Origin: Branchipolynoe longqiensis
Lineage: Eukaryota > Annelida > Polychaeta > Phyllodocida > Polynoidae
Direction of reading: 5' to 3'
NCBI GenBank assembly: GCA_030323885.1
Contig: JASIRB010003998.1
Coordinates: forward strand, 92,121 to 156,120
DNA length: 64,000 nt
The position numbers were made by a program, and so were the translations under genes. The notes below the pieces were generated by a model. It worked only from the letters and a program-made list of their open reading frames with translations, did not search any database and had not been told where the DNA came from. Below, in pieces: positions 56,190-64,000 of the stretch. Every line of letters begins with the position of its first letter. Positions within the stretch are counted from its first letter, which is position 1.

Positions 56190-56675
56190 TGCCCAGTCAC
56201 ATACACGTTAGTGGACGTAGTTGAACGTAGTGGAGGCTAACAAAGTTGAACGTAGTTGAATGTAGTTGAAGGTAAGTGAACGTACCGGCATCCATACTTG
56301 TCCATAATGTTAACTTGGTAATAACGTGGGTGAGCTGTGATGTCCGATTTAATTTGTTGACATGTTTGCATCCATGAGGCTCTAGCATGCTCTAGCATGC
56401 TCTAGCATACTTGGACGAAGCCCTGGTCACATAGCCATTAGTGAACAAAGGTGAACGTAGTGGAGGCTAACATAGTTGAACATAGTTGAACCTACCGGCA
56501 TCCATACCATAACATATTTCTCCGTACGGTAACATATTTATCCATACCAAAACCTGCCATACCTTAACATGTTTCAAGGTAGTTTAACATACTTACACCA
56601 CGTTTGACCCACGTTATCCTCCACTACATTCACCTACGTTCAACTACGTCTACTAACGTATATCTGACTGGGGCT
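56190..56675. mobile_element. Palindromic MITE, 486 bp (AACGTAGTTGAACGTAG type)
   Basis: Termini TGCCCAGTCACATACACGTT and, inverted, AACGTATATCTGACTGGGGC are flanked by TAA (56,187-56,189) and TTA (56,676-56,678). The interior is built from GAACGTAGT(T/G)GAAC and its complement, with three TCTAGCATGC copies near 56,380-56,402. An internal second terminus (GCCCTGGTCACATAGCCATT, 56,418) suggests a partial duplication. Confidence 0.75.
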
Positions 56676-56806
56676 TTAGTGTTGCTACCGATTTCCGCCA
56701 TTATGTCATGCATTGCACGTGTAAGGAGGCCCTAACAACGCCATGCCCAATGGCATCTCGGTGCTATTAAGGGAATCAAATATCCCTGATCACAGCCTCC
56801 CCTGCC

Positions 56807-56874
56807 ATTATGATGGTAATCAGGCCACGAGGGCCAGCCGCTACTGGATGTCACGTCGGTCGAGCTCTCGTCAC
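56807..56874 (+). repeat. DIRS left inverted terminal repeat
   Basis: 56,807-56,845 is the exact reverse complement of 62,378-62,416 (39 bp). 56,821-56,874 is the near-exact reverse complement of 62,552-62,605 (TGACGAGAGCTCGACCGACG and on). The overlap of these two pairings is what distinguishes DIRS ends from simple LTRs. Confidence 0.9.
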
Positions 56875-57668
56875 TTTTGGATTAGCTATCGCGAGAGCAG
56901 GACATCTACACGCTGCGCGGCACTCAGATGCCGGCAGCGGCTGATAGGATATCAGCGGGTGCGCCACGGCCACCCAGCCTCTGCGTTACGCGCGGTCAGT
57001 CTGTACTGTACCGGAGGCAGGGACTTTATCACTGCGCTGATAACTGTCCCGGTAAGTATGGGCCTTTGGGCACCGCTGCGGCGGATAGGCCTACGGGCCA
57101 GGCCTACGGGCCAGGCCTACGGGCCCAGACCTGCGGGTCCCTCACCTCTGCGTTACGCGCGGTCAGGCCTGCCTGCACCGGAGGTTGAACGTTACCAGCG
57201 GCCACTGACCGGGTAACCGACGCCTACGAGCGTCCATCACTGTGGTGGTGAGGCCTACGGCCATGGCCTATGGCCTAGGCTCCTTGAGTTGGCACTACAA
57301 CCTCTGCGTAGCGCGCGGTCAGGCTCGCCTGTACCGGAGGTTTGCCAGATCGGCTTGCACAGCACGGACCCTGGATCTTGGCATTTACGGGTTTCACAGA
57401 GTACGGATCCGCCCCCCCCCCCCCCGCCGCCTTAACGTACCTACTGCCACCACCGGCGTTATGGTGGGGCAGGGGAGGGGGAGCGGGTACCAACTGGCCG
57501 ACCTGGAGAGGTCAGGGCACGGTCAGGAGGACGAACAGGTGGGATGCCTCTCAGGGCGCGGCCACTGCAGCCAGAATAGGAGGCAGGGGCGTAATTTAAT
57601 TAAAAACCTCTTGTGGGGAGCAACCGCCATCAAGAGTTGGACGAGCACCGATAACGGCTCACTCAAAC
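56875..57668 (+). other. DIRS leader with three copies of a CpG-rich motif
   Basis: The motif CCTCTGCGTTACGCGCGGTC followed by about 10 nt and GTACCGGAGG occurs at about 56,981, 57,148 and 57,300. A short tandem GGCCAGGCCTACG run lies at 57,090-57,125. Frames here are CpG-rich artefacts. A role in RNA structure or packaging would be inference. Confidence 0.7.
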
Positions 57669-59266
57669 ATGGCTCACCGCATCTCACGCACGCCCTCTCC
57701 GGCAACCTCCAACGGCTACCGTAGCAACGAAGGCGAACAGGCAGCCAGCATACTGACGGAATTCATTGAGAAAGCAGAGAGGCGAAGGATGGATTCACCA
57801 GCGGAGGCCCTATACGTACCGCTGCCGCACGAGTCGGATACTAACTCGGAGGCAGACATGGACATGACGGATACCGGTGCGGAAACACCGACACAGGACG
57901 AGCACTGTTATCCGGCCGCCGCTGGGAAGCCACCGCCATCACCAGGAACGGCAACGGGAGAAGGCTGGTGTTAGCAGCCACGTCCCCGACTTACACACCG
58001 CCCCCAGTAGGAGGCCTACACAGAGGGCTGAGGATGGTGGTGGCGGATCTGTCAACTACGTTCAGCCCGCCACCCGATCCGGCATGCGGGGATCAATGGA
58101 GAGGTCCGGACTACGTACCCACCCCGATAGCAGAGCTAGAGCGCCTGGAGGCGCGAAAGCGAGAACTGCAGGAGGAAATACGTAACAGAAGGGCGGGGTA
58201 CTCAATAAACTGGTCGCAGGGCGAGTCACACGGATCCTCACCACCTACACTGGCAGGCGGAGGCGAGCTACCTTCAGACGAGTATGTCCACAGGCCCAGA
58301 CCTTCGGCATTCAACACACCCAGAAGGGAAGCAAGAGCACCCACACCTGCAAACACACCACCACCGCCCTATAGGGTCAGGACACCGGCCCCGGTAACGG
58401 CTCCACAACAAGCGCACGTGGACACGCCCGCCCAGGCCGTATCGGGTACGCGCGAGGTCACGCAGGAACCCGAGGGCACGGGTTCCTACCTGGAACAGTT
58501 CATACCGACGGAAAAGGTACCGCTGGACGCGGTGTGCGACAACCTTGCGGGCAACACAGCAAAATTGCTGCAGGCGCTATGGAACAACCCGGTGACCAAA
58601 ACGGAGCTTACAGAGATCCACACAACACTGCCAAGGCCAGGCAATGTGGAAGTGCTCCAAAAAACCCGGATGAATCCGGAAATCGAACACATACTGCAGC
58701 AGCGAGTCAGGGACAATGATGCGGCCCTAGCGGCAGCCCAGTGGGGCGTGCAGTATGCGGCCAGGCCAATAGCAAAAGCCCTGGACGGGATAGAGACTGG
58801 CAAACCACTGTCCAAGAAGGAAATGGCGGAGGCACTGGTTACCACGCTGAAACTACTAGCGCGCACAAGCAACACAATACTGGGCCTCAGACGGGACAAC
58901 GTGCGTCCCACTCTACAGGCCCAGATCAAAACACTAGCAAAAAAAGAAGGAGATAGGGGATTCAAGTACCTCCTGGGAGAGGACCTGGCGGCACAGGTCA
59001 CCACTCTGGAAGCGAACCAGAAAACCGCGCATGCCATAGTGAGAGGAAATGGCAGGCAATACACAAGACCGGATCGCAAACAGGGAAACTTCAGAGGCGG
59101 CCAGGGGAGAGGCCGCACAAGCCAATACCTCCCTCACAGCAACTCACAGTATTCCGCACGCCACAGGCAGGACCACCACCGACAAAGCGGAGGAGGACAG
59201 ACACGCCCACAGCGAGGGGGGCGGGGCCGCGGAACGGGATACCGAGCGAGACCAGCAAGGCGGTAA
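57669..59266 (+). pseudogene. DIRS ORF1 (Gag-like) with one frameshift
   Basis: The first frame starts at ATG 57,669 (M-A-H-R-I-S-R-T-P-S-P) and runs to a TAG at 57,972. The second, offset frame is open from before 57,968 to TAA 59,264-59,266. Both are compositionally one protein: Pro/Ser-rich N-terminus, a charged coil (E-L-E-R-L-E-A-R-K-R-E-L, about 58,130), a folded central part (about 58,480-58,980, L-D-A-V-C-D-N-L ... I-L-Q-Q-R-V) and a Gly/Arg/Gln-rich basic tail likely to bind nucleic acid. No zinc knuckle is seen. The shift could be a mutation or a recoding site. Confidence 0.7.
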
Positions 59267-59271
59267 ACAAA

Positions 59272-61164
59272 GTGAGTAAAAGCTCCAATAACTTTGAAGC
59301 GGGGGGCGTGACCAAGAGAGCTGGGGAATGGGAGAAGGTTACCGACAACGAGTGGGTAAAACGCATGGTAAAGGGCATTAAGATTGAAATCACTACCCTA
59401 CCAGGCCAAGCAGTAGAGCCTAAATCAGACAGCAAAGGGAATGATAAAATATTAAGCGAGAAAATATTAGAAATGCGCGACCAAGGGGTAATAGAGCCGG
59501 CGGAGCACACCGAACGCGCCTTTGTGTCACATCTATTCCTAAGGCCTAAGAAAGACGGCGACTTCCGGCCAATACTCAACCTATCAAAATTAAACGAGTG
59601 CATAATCTACAGACATTTCAAAATGGAACAATTAAACACAGTAATGCAGCTAATAACAAAGGGGGCGTGGCTTGCGAGCATAGACATCTCCCAAGCATAC
59701 CATAGCATAGAAATCAGGGAGGCAGACAGGGATCTGCTGCAATTTAAACACGGAGGAAAGAGATATCGTTTCAGAGTCCTCCCAAACGGTTTGAGCTCGG
59801 GCCCCAGGGTCTTCACGAAAATTATGAAGGCCGTTATGAGCCACTTAAGGTCACAACACCATATACTACTATGCTTCTACATTGATGATACAATACTGAT
59901 AGGTAACACCGAAGCAGAGGTGAACGAGGCAGTAAGAGTCACACTAGGACTACTAACAACGTTAGGGTTCACAATAAACAAGGAAAAGTCGGTGCTACAA
60001 CCGACGCGGGAGCTGCAGTTCCTGGGGTTCCGAATTAATACAGAACTGATGAGGGTAGATCTGCCTAGGAAGAAATGCGGGGAATTACTAGAATTTGCCA
60101 GACAGGTACTACACGAAGAAAACCTGAAAATTAAAACTTTCGCAGCTTTGATCGGTAAGCTAGTGGCCACGGACCAGGGCAACAAATGGGCCAGGATAAA
60201 GTCAAAATCAATGGTACGGGCCCTCAACTGGAACTTAAGGGACAGTAACGGGAATTACGACAATAAATGCACACTCACACAGAGGGTGAGGGAAGCCATT
60301 AGATATTGGATAGAGAACCTAGAACTGGCCAGGAGAGAATACAAAACAACGCCAGTTAACGTGTGCGTCTACACAGACGCCTCCTCGCATGGATGGGGTT
60401 TCTACAGCCAGACACATCACTTACACTACGGGGAGCAATGGGATGAAACAGTCAGTGAGGACACACACATAAACGTATTGGAACTAAGAGCAGTACGACG
60501 TACGCTAGAGCACCTGGGAGAGAAAGTAGGGGGAAAACATGTAAGAATATTCGCAGACAACACCACTACTGTAGCATGCATAGGCAAAGGGGGATCCGCG
60601 AGATCAAAGACATGCCAACAAGAGACAGAGGAGATATGGGAAATCACCGAGAAAAACAACATTACAATATCCATTAGATTCTGTCCGGGGGTGGAAAATA
60701 TCGAGGCAGACTGGGCATCGAGAGCATTCACGGATGCGGGGGAATGGACGCTAGACGATAATACAGTCAATAACATATTCAACAGACTGGGGAAGCCCGC
60801 AGTGGATCTTTTCGCCTCAAGAGTGAACCGAAAGCTAGAACAATATGTCACACGGGAATATGATAGACAGGCAAGGGGTACAGACGCACTATCACTAAAC
60901 TGGAAGGATATTAACGCTTATGTCTTTCCGCCTTTCAGCTGCCTGTCGAGAGTGATCAGCAAGATCATACGGGAACGACCGAGGGGCATCCTAGTAACAC
61001 CGGAATGGCCAACACAGCCCTGGTACCCGCTGCTCCACAAGCTGAGAGGCTACACTTCATCGTGGACCATCCCGATCAAGCCAGGTACGCTATCACTCAA
61101 GGGGAACGAGGGGAAGCGATTCCCCCTGACGAACAACATGCAATTGAGGATAACACCACTCTAG
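59272..61164 (+). CDS. DIRS reverse transcriptase-RNase H
   Basis: 630 codons, open throughout. The frame is open from 59,272, but the first ATG is near 59,365. RT: F-L-R-P-K-K-D-G-D-F-R-P-I-L (about residue 85), L-A-S-I-D-I-S-Q-A-Y (first Asp, about 137), P-N-G-L-S-S-G-P-R-V-F (about 175) and C-F-Y-I-D-D-T-I-L (active-site Y-I-D-D, about 202). RNase H: V-Y-T-D-A-S-S-H-G-W (about 368), H-I-N-V-L-E-L-R (Glu, about 400), I-F-A-D-N-T-T (Asp) and E-A-D-W-A-S-R (about 480). The C-terminal 140 residues (V-D-L-F-A-S-R-V-N and F-P-P-F) are typical of DIRS. The last 160 bp overlap the recombinase in another frame. Confidence 0.95.
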   Translation: MSKSSNNFEAGGVTKRAGEWEKVTDNEWVKRMVKGIKIEITTLPGQAVEPKSDSKGNDKILSEKILEMRDQGVIEPAEHTERAFVSHLFLRPKKDGDFRPILNLSKLNECIIYRHFKMEQLNTVMQLITKGAWLASIDISQAYHSIEIREADRDLLQFKHGGKRYRFRVLPNGLSSGPRVFTKIMKAVMSHLRSQHHILLCFYIDDTILIGNTEAEVNEAVRVTLGLLTTLGFTINKEKSVLQPTRELQFLGFRINTELMRVDLPRKKCGELLEFARQVLHEENLKIKTFAALIGKLVATDQGNKWARIKSKSMVRALNWNLRDSNGNYDNKCTLTQRVREAIRYWIENLELARREYKTTPVNVCVYTDASSHGWGFYSQTHHLHYGEQWDETVSEDTHINVLELRAVRRTLEHLGEKVGGKHVRIFADNTTTVACIGKGGSARSKTCQQETEEIWEITEKNNITISIRFCPGVENIEADWASRAFTDAGEWTLDDNTVNNIFNRLGKPAVDLFASRVNRKLEQYVTREYDRQARGTDALSLNWKDINAYVFPPFSCLSRVISKIIRERPRGILVTPEWPTQPWYPLLHKLRGYTSSWTIPIKPGTLSLKGNEGKRFPLTNNMQLRITPL

Positions 61165-62177
61165 GCGGCATGTTCGAATCAATGGGGATGAACAGGGCAG
61201 CCGCCCACACGCTTACGGCATCCTGGGCAACGTCCACCCAAAAACAATACACGTTAGTCCTAAGGAGGTGGGTGGCACACTGCGAGGCGCAGCGGATTAA
61301 CCCAAGGAGCCCAACAATACAACAGGGCATAGCCTACCTCCAAACGCTGTTCTCGGGAGGGGCAGCACGCACCACGATCAATACGGTCAGGTCACTGCTG
61401 TCCACCTTTGTAACGGTAGGAGGGGTGCCTTTCGGAGAGCATCCATTGGTGAACCGCCTTCTCAAAGGGATAGGCAACCTGAAACCGACCAACCCCAAAT
61501 ACACCACAATCTGGGACCCAAAACCACTGCTAAGCTTCCTGCAGGGGTGGGGGCCGACAGAGCTACTGACGGTGGACAGACTCAATAAGCGAACGCTGTG
61601 CTTATTTCTACTGGCGACAGGCCAACGCCTACAGGCACTGGGTCTAATGAAAAGATCGGACTTTACGTGGGCACAAGGGGAGTGCACATTGAAATACACC
61701 ACTAAACTAAAATCAAACGACCCCAGCAGGAACCCCTTAATACTGAACTTCAAGGTGTACGGGGTACCAGAACTATGCGTATACAGCCACCTAAAGACAT
61801 ATGTGGAGAAAATCGAACTCCAGGCGGCGGCACCTGCGGTGTTCGCCACGACCAGGCCACCTCACGTAAAGGCGGCACAAGACACCCTAACTAGATACGT
61901 GAAGAGTACGATGACAGAGGCGGGGGTAGATATGGGGGACTACACCCCCTACTCGTGCAGACACGCCGCAACGAGTGCGGCAGCAAGAAGACAGGTACCA
62001 CTGGCCACCATCCTGCTAGCGGCAGGGTGGTCAGGGGAAGGAACTTTCAGGAGATTCTACAACAGACCGGTCACCAATAACCACCCTGTGACAAACCTGA
62101 TCCCAGACATCTGGGAACAAGGCCAAAAACAATTGAGACAATGTACATTACTTATCCCAGAAAGGTTAACAATCTAG
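61005..62177 (+). CDS. DIRS tyrosine recombinase
   Basis: 390 codons. The N-terminal SAM-like domain includes W-A-T-S-T-Q-K-Q-Y and T-I-N-T-V-R-S-L-L. The catalytic Arg is in L-L-A-T-G-Q-R-L-Q-A-L (about residue 205). Box II reads P-Y-S-C-R-H-A-A-T-S-A-A (about 313-325), so the usual H of H-x-x-R is Y (TAC). A-A-G-W-S-G and the nucleophile Tyr in F-R-R-F-Y-N-R-P (about 351) follow. It integrates the circular DIRS DNA. The true start may lie further in than 61,005, because the first 50 codons overlap the RT frame. Confidence 0.93.
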   Translation: MANTALVPAAPQAERLHFIVDHPDQARYAITQGERGEAIPPDEQHAIEDNTTLGGMFESMGMNRAAAHTLTASWATSTQKQYTLVLRRWVAHCEAQRINPRSPTIQQGIAYLQTLFSGGAARTTINTVRSLLSTFVTVGGVPFGEHPLVNRLLKGIGNLKPTNPKYTTIWDPKPLLSFLQGWGPTELLTVDRLNKRTLCLFLLATGQRLQALGLMKRSDFTWAQGECTLKYTTKLKSNDPSRNPLILNFKVYGVPELCVYSHLKTYVEKIELQAAAPAVFATTRPPHVKAAQDTLTRYVKSTMTEAGVDMGDYTPYSCRHAATSAAARRQVPLATILLAAGWSGEGTFRRFYNRPVTNNHPVTNLIPDIWEQGQKQLRQCTLLIPERLTI

Positions 62178-62377
62178 ACCAGAGGGTCACTAAGATTAAT
62201 GTTAAACATGAAGCAACTAAATATGTGATAGACTTAAGAGTCACCTGTTAGTAGATTATAACAAAATAAAAAGCACTAAGCAACAAACCAAGGTGTGGAA
62301 AATTTGTTTAATCACATGTGACTAACAATGCACTAACAACAAAACACAACGATTCCAGAACAACAGCAGCAATACAA

Positions 62378-62661
62378 AGTAGCGGCTGGCCCTCGTGGCC
62401 TGATTACCATCATAATATATAATTCTGCTAATTTATGCAGCAGAACAGGAATTATTATGGTAAGAAAGAGGCCACGAGGGGCCAGCGGCCCACCCTATCA
62501 CTGTTAACACCGCCCTACACAACTGTTTTCCAGGAATCGAAACTACAAAAAATGACGAGAGCTCGACCGACGCGACATCCAGTAGCCGCTGGCCCCTCGT
62601 GGCCTCTTTCTTACCATAATAATTCCTATTCTGCTGCATAAATTAGCAGAATTATATATTA
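62378..62661 (+). repeat. DIRS internal complementary region and right inverted repeat
   Basis: 62,378-62,416 pairs with the left end, and 62,415-62,494 is the reverse complement of 62,582-62,661 (about 80 bp, ATATAATTCTGCTAATTTAT and on). 62,552-62,605 pairs with the inner left repeat. The right half therefore forms a long hairpin with a loop of about 85 bp. Identical short frames appear on both strands of the arms. Confidence 0.9.
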
Positions 62662-62685
62662 CCCTTCTCCTCTTACACCATAACT

Positions 62686-62862
62686 GGTTGGTTGGTTGTT
62701 AAAGTTCTACGTCCTGGCAACATCTAAGGTCATATCAGGATGGGGACCAACTTTTGACAGTGCGCACTCATGGCAACTTCATAGTGCTGCCCCACTGGGA
62801 GACCAGGCCGCTAGCACCATGATCTGATTTCCCACATAGTCACATTATCCTGATACTGTGTG
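62686..62862 (-). mobile_element. SINE family B, head truncated
   Basis: The tail GGTTGGTTGGTTGTTAAAG is at the left, and homology stops at CACATTATCCTGATACTGTG near 62,862. Confidence 0.85.
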
Positions 62863-62947
62863 GGTTTGTGGTTGAAATCCTGTACAAGACCTTTTCCACA
62901 GAGCAGGCTGCTGTGAACTGCTAGCCACATTAGTTATACCACTCACC

Positions 62948-63172
62948 AGACGGGATGGCCGAATGAGTTAGAGCGTCCGTATCCCGTGTTGGTAGATCGT
63001 GGGCTCATGGGTTTGAACACTGGTCGAGTCAAACCAATGACTTAAAAATTGATACTTGTTGCTTCCTAGTCTGGCGCTCGGTATTAATAGGATAGGGCAA
63101 GGACTGGTTGGTGCAGTGTCAGGATAATGTGACTGAGTGGGATATCAGGTCATGGTGCTGGCGGCCTGGGCC
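62948..63172 (+). mobile_element. SINE family B, 3' truncated
   Basis: The head ACCAGACGGGATGGCCGAAT with B box ATGGGTTTGAACACTGG. The body is cut at GGCGGCCTGG (63,172), where another repeat begins. Confidence 0.85.
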
Positions 63173-64000
63173 CGTATGCATGGGCCGGTGCTAGGGCCCT
63201 AACCGCGGCTATTTTGGCACCACATGGCTAACGGTAGAAAATCAGCATGCATGAGCCGGTGCCAGCGCTAACCGCCGACCATAGCCTAGGCTAAGTTACC
63301 CTGATTACAAGTCAGGTTTAACTGCTAGCCGCGCTGGTTGGTGTGCATGTGAGGGTCTCAATCTATTGAATGCTGTCATTTGTAACAGAATTACATACGC
63401 AATAAGTGAAATTTGATCAATTTAACCCTAAATGCGAAGCGATATTAACGCTGCTGCCGCATCAGCGGCGATATTAATATTTTCGAATCGACGAATGTTG
63501 GTGTGCATGTGAGGGTCTCAATCTATTCAATGCTGTCATATGTAACAGAATTACATACACAATAAGTGAAATTTGATCAATTTAACCCTAAATGCGAAGC
63601 GATATTAACGCTGCTGCCACAGCAACGTCGATGTCCATACTGTCCAACGTCAAATAAACATGGCCACCACCGTCGCCGCCGAATCGGCGGCAATATATTA
63701 CGCCCAAATCTATTCAATGCTGTCATATTTAACAGAATTACATATGCAATAAGTGAAATCTTATCAATTTAACCCTAAATTCGAACCGAAATTAACGCCG
63801 CCACCGCATTGGCGGCGTTATTCATATTGTCGACTCGAGGGAGTTCCCAAATCTATAAATAACTTCACGGTTAGCTATCCTCACTGGCTAGTACATTTAT
63901 GCATACGGCTTGACCTAATTAACCAAGGCCCTCCTAGCCGCAGATAGCTATCCCAGACTTGGCTCCTAGCTCTGGCTAAGCCTACCTCCGATTCATGCAT
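63173..64000. mobile_element. Palindromic element with internal tandem repeats, cut by window end
   Basis: It starts GCCCGTATGCATGGGCCGGT, and the last bases of the window (CTCCGATTCATGCAT) look like the inverse of its start. Inside, GTTGGTGTGCATGTGAGGGT recurs at about 63,338 and 63,498, and the adjoining TTCAATGCTGTCATATNTAA block recurs a third time at 63,714. This gives roughly 160-210-bp units ending in GCGGCGATATTAAT. No ORF. Confidence 0.6.

Larger units (their letters stand above)
56807..62661 (+). mobile_element. Structurally complete DIRS retrotransposon (5,855 bp)
   Basis: All DIRS landmarks are in order: left inverted terminal repeat (56,807-56,874), leader, gag, RT-RNase H, overlapping tyrosine recombinase, internal complementary region (62,378-62,494) and right inverted repeat (62,552-62,661). 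The internal complementary region is the reverse complement of the left end joined to that of the right end, which defines both termini. There is no target duplication, as expected for DIRS. RT and recombinase are open; gag carries one apparent frameshift. DIRS elements replicate through a circular DNA inserted by the recombinase. Confidence 0.92.

Noticed and set aside
58534..59118. ORFs inside DIRS gag and RT in other frames (for example 210 codons minus)
   Set aside because: Antisense or shifted shadows of GC-rich coding sequence with no domain.

Overview
This is nuclear DNA from a multicellular eukaryote, almost certainly an invertebrate animal. Coding density is very low. There are tRNA-derived SINEs with poly(A) or (TTTG)-type tails, several DNA-transposon MITE families, long CA/GT and AT microsatellites, and retroelements of the DIRS, Ngaro-like, Gypsy and RNase H-bearing LINE types. 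I cannot name the species; a marine invertebrate fits best, but that is inference. No bacterial operon, rRNA, true tRNA or CRISPR array is present. Nearly every ORF longer than 100 codons is either transposon protein or an artefact of CA-rich repeats.

Layout. 0-6 kb: LINE fragments, a palindromic MITE composite and a fold-back MITE carrying a consensus splice donor in its inverted repeat. 6-9.1 kb: a SINE, a CA-type minisatellite and a 16-bp minisatellite with 96-bp higher-order periodicity. 9.1-16.1 kb: GC-rich, microsatellite-rich DNA containing the only host-gene-like signal, a CCAAT/E-box/TATA/CRE cluster near 11.8 kb followed by a CpG-rich leader and a tiny candidate first coding exon ending at a strong splice donor (12,431). 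16.1-21.8 kb: a 206-bp tandem repeat and a rearranged tyrosine-recombinase retroelement cluster (Ngaro-like). 22-27 kb: SINEs, MITEs and a second CA-rich minisatellite. 27-36 kb: two short Gypsy LTRs bracket a 5'-truncated LINE with intact RT-RNase H, a solo-LTR-like repeat and a decayed PIF/Harbinger pair (transposase and MADF protein). 37-56.7 kb: dense SINEs and MITEs, many nested with readable target-site duplications, plus a decayed multicopy-type gene (47.5-48.6 kb), a 36-bp-type minisatellite and an 82-bp tandem array. 56.8-62.7 kb: a structurally complete DIRS retrotransposon. 62.7-64 kb: truncated SINEs and the start of another palindromic element.

How the parts work together. The autonomous elements carry the machinery: the LINE has RT-RNase H, DIRS has gag, RT-RNase H and tyrosine recombinase, and Harbinger has a DDE transposase plus a MADF DNA-binding partner. 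The non-autonomous SINEs and MITEs presumably borrowed such machinery from copies elsewhere. The most striking pattern is a family of eight MITEs that share the terminus A-GG-CCCTGTCACACT and 3-bp TWA (mostly TTA or TAA) target duplications, as in PIF/Harbinger, while each interior is built from its own short, two-strand-iterated motif.
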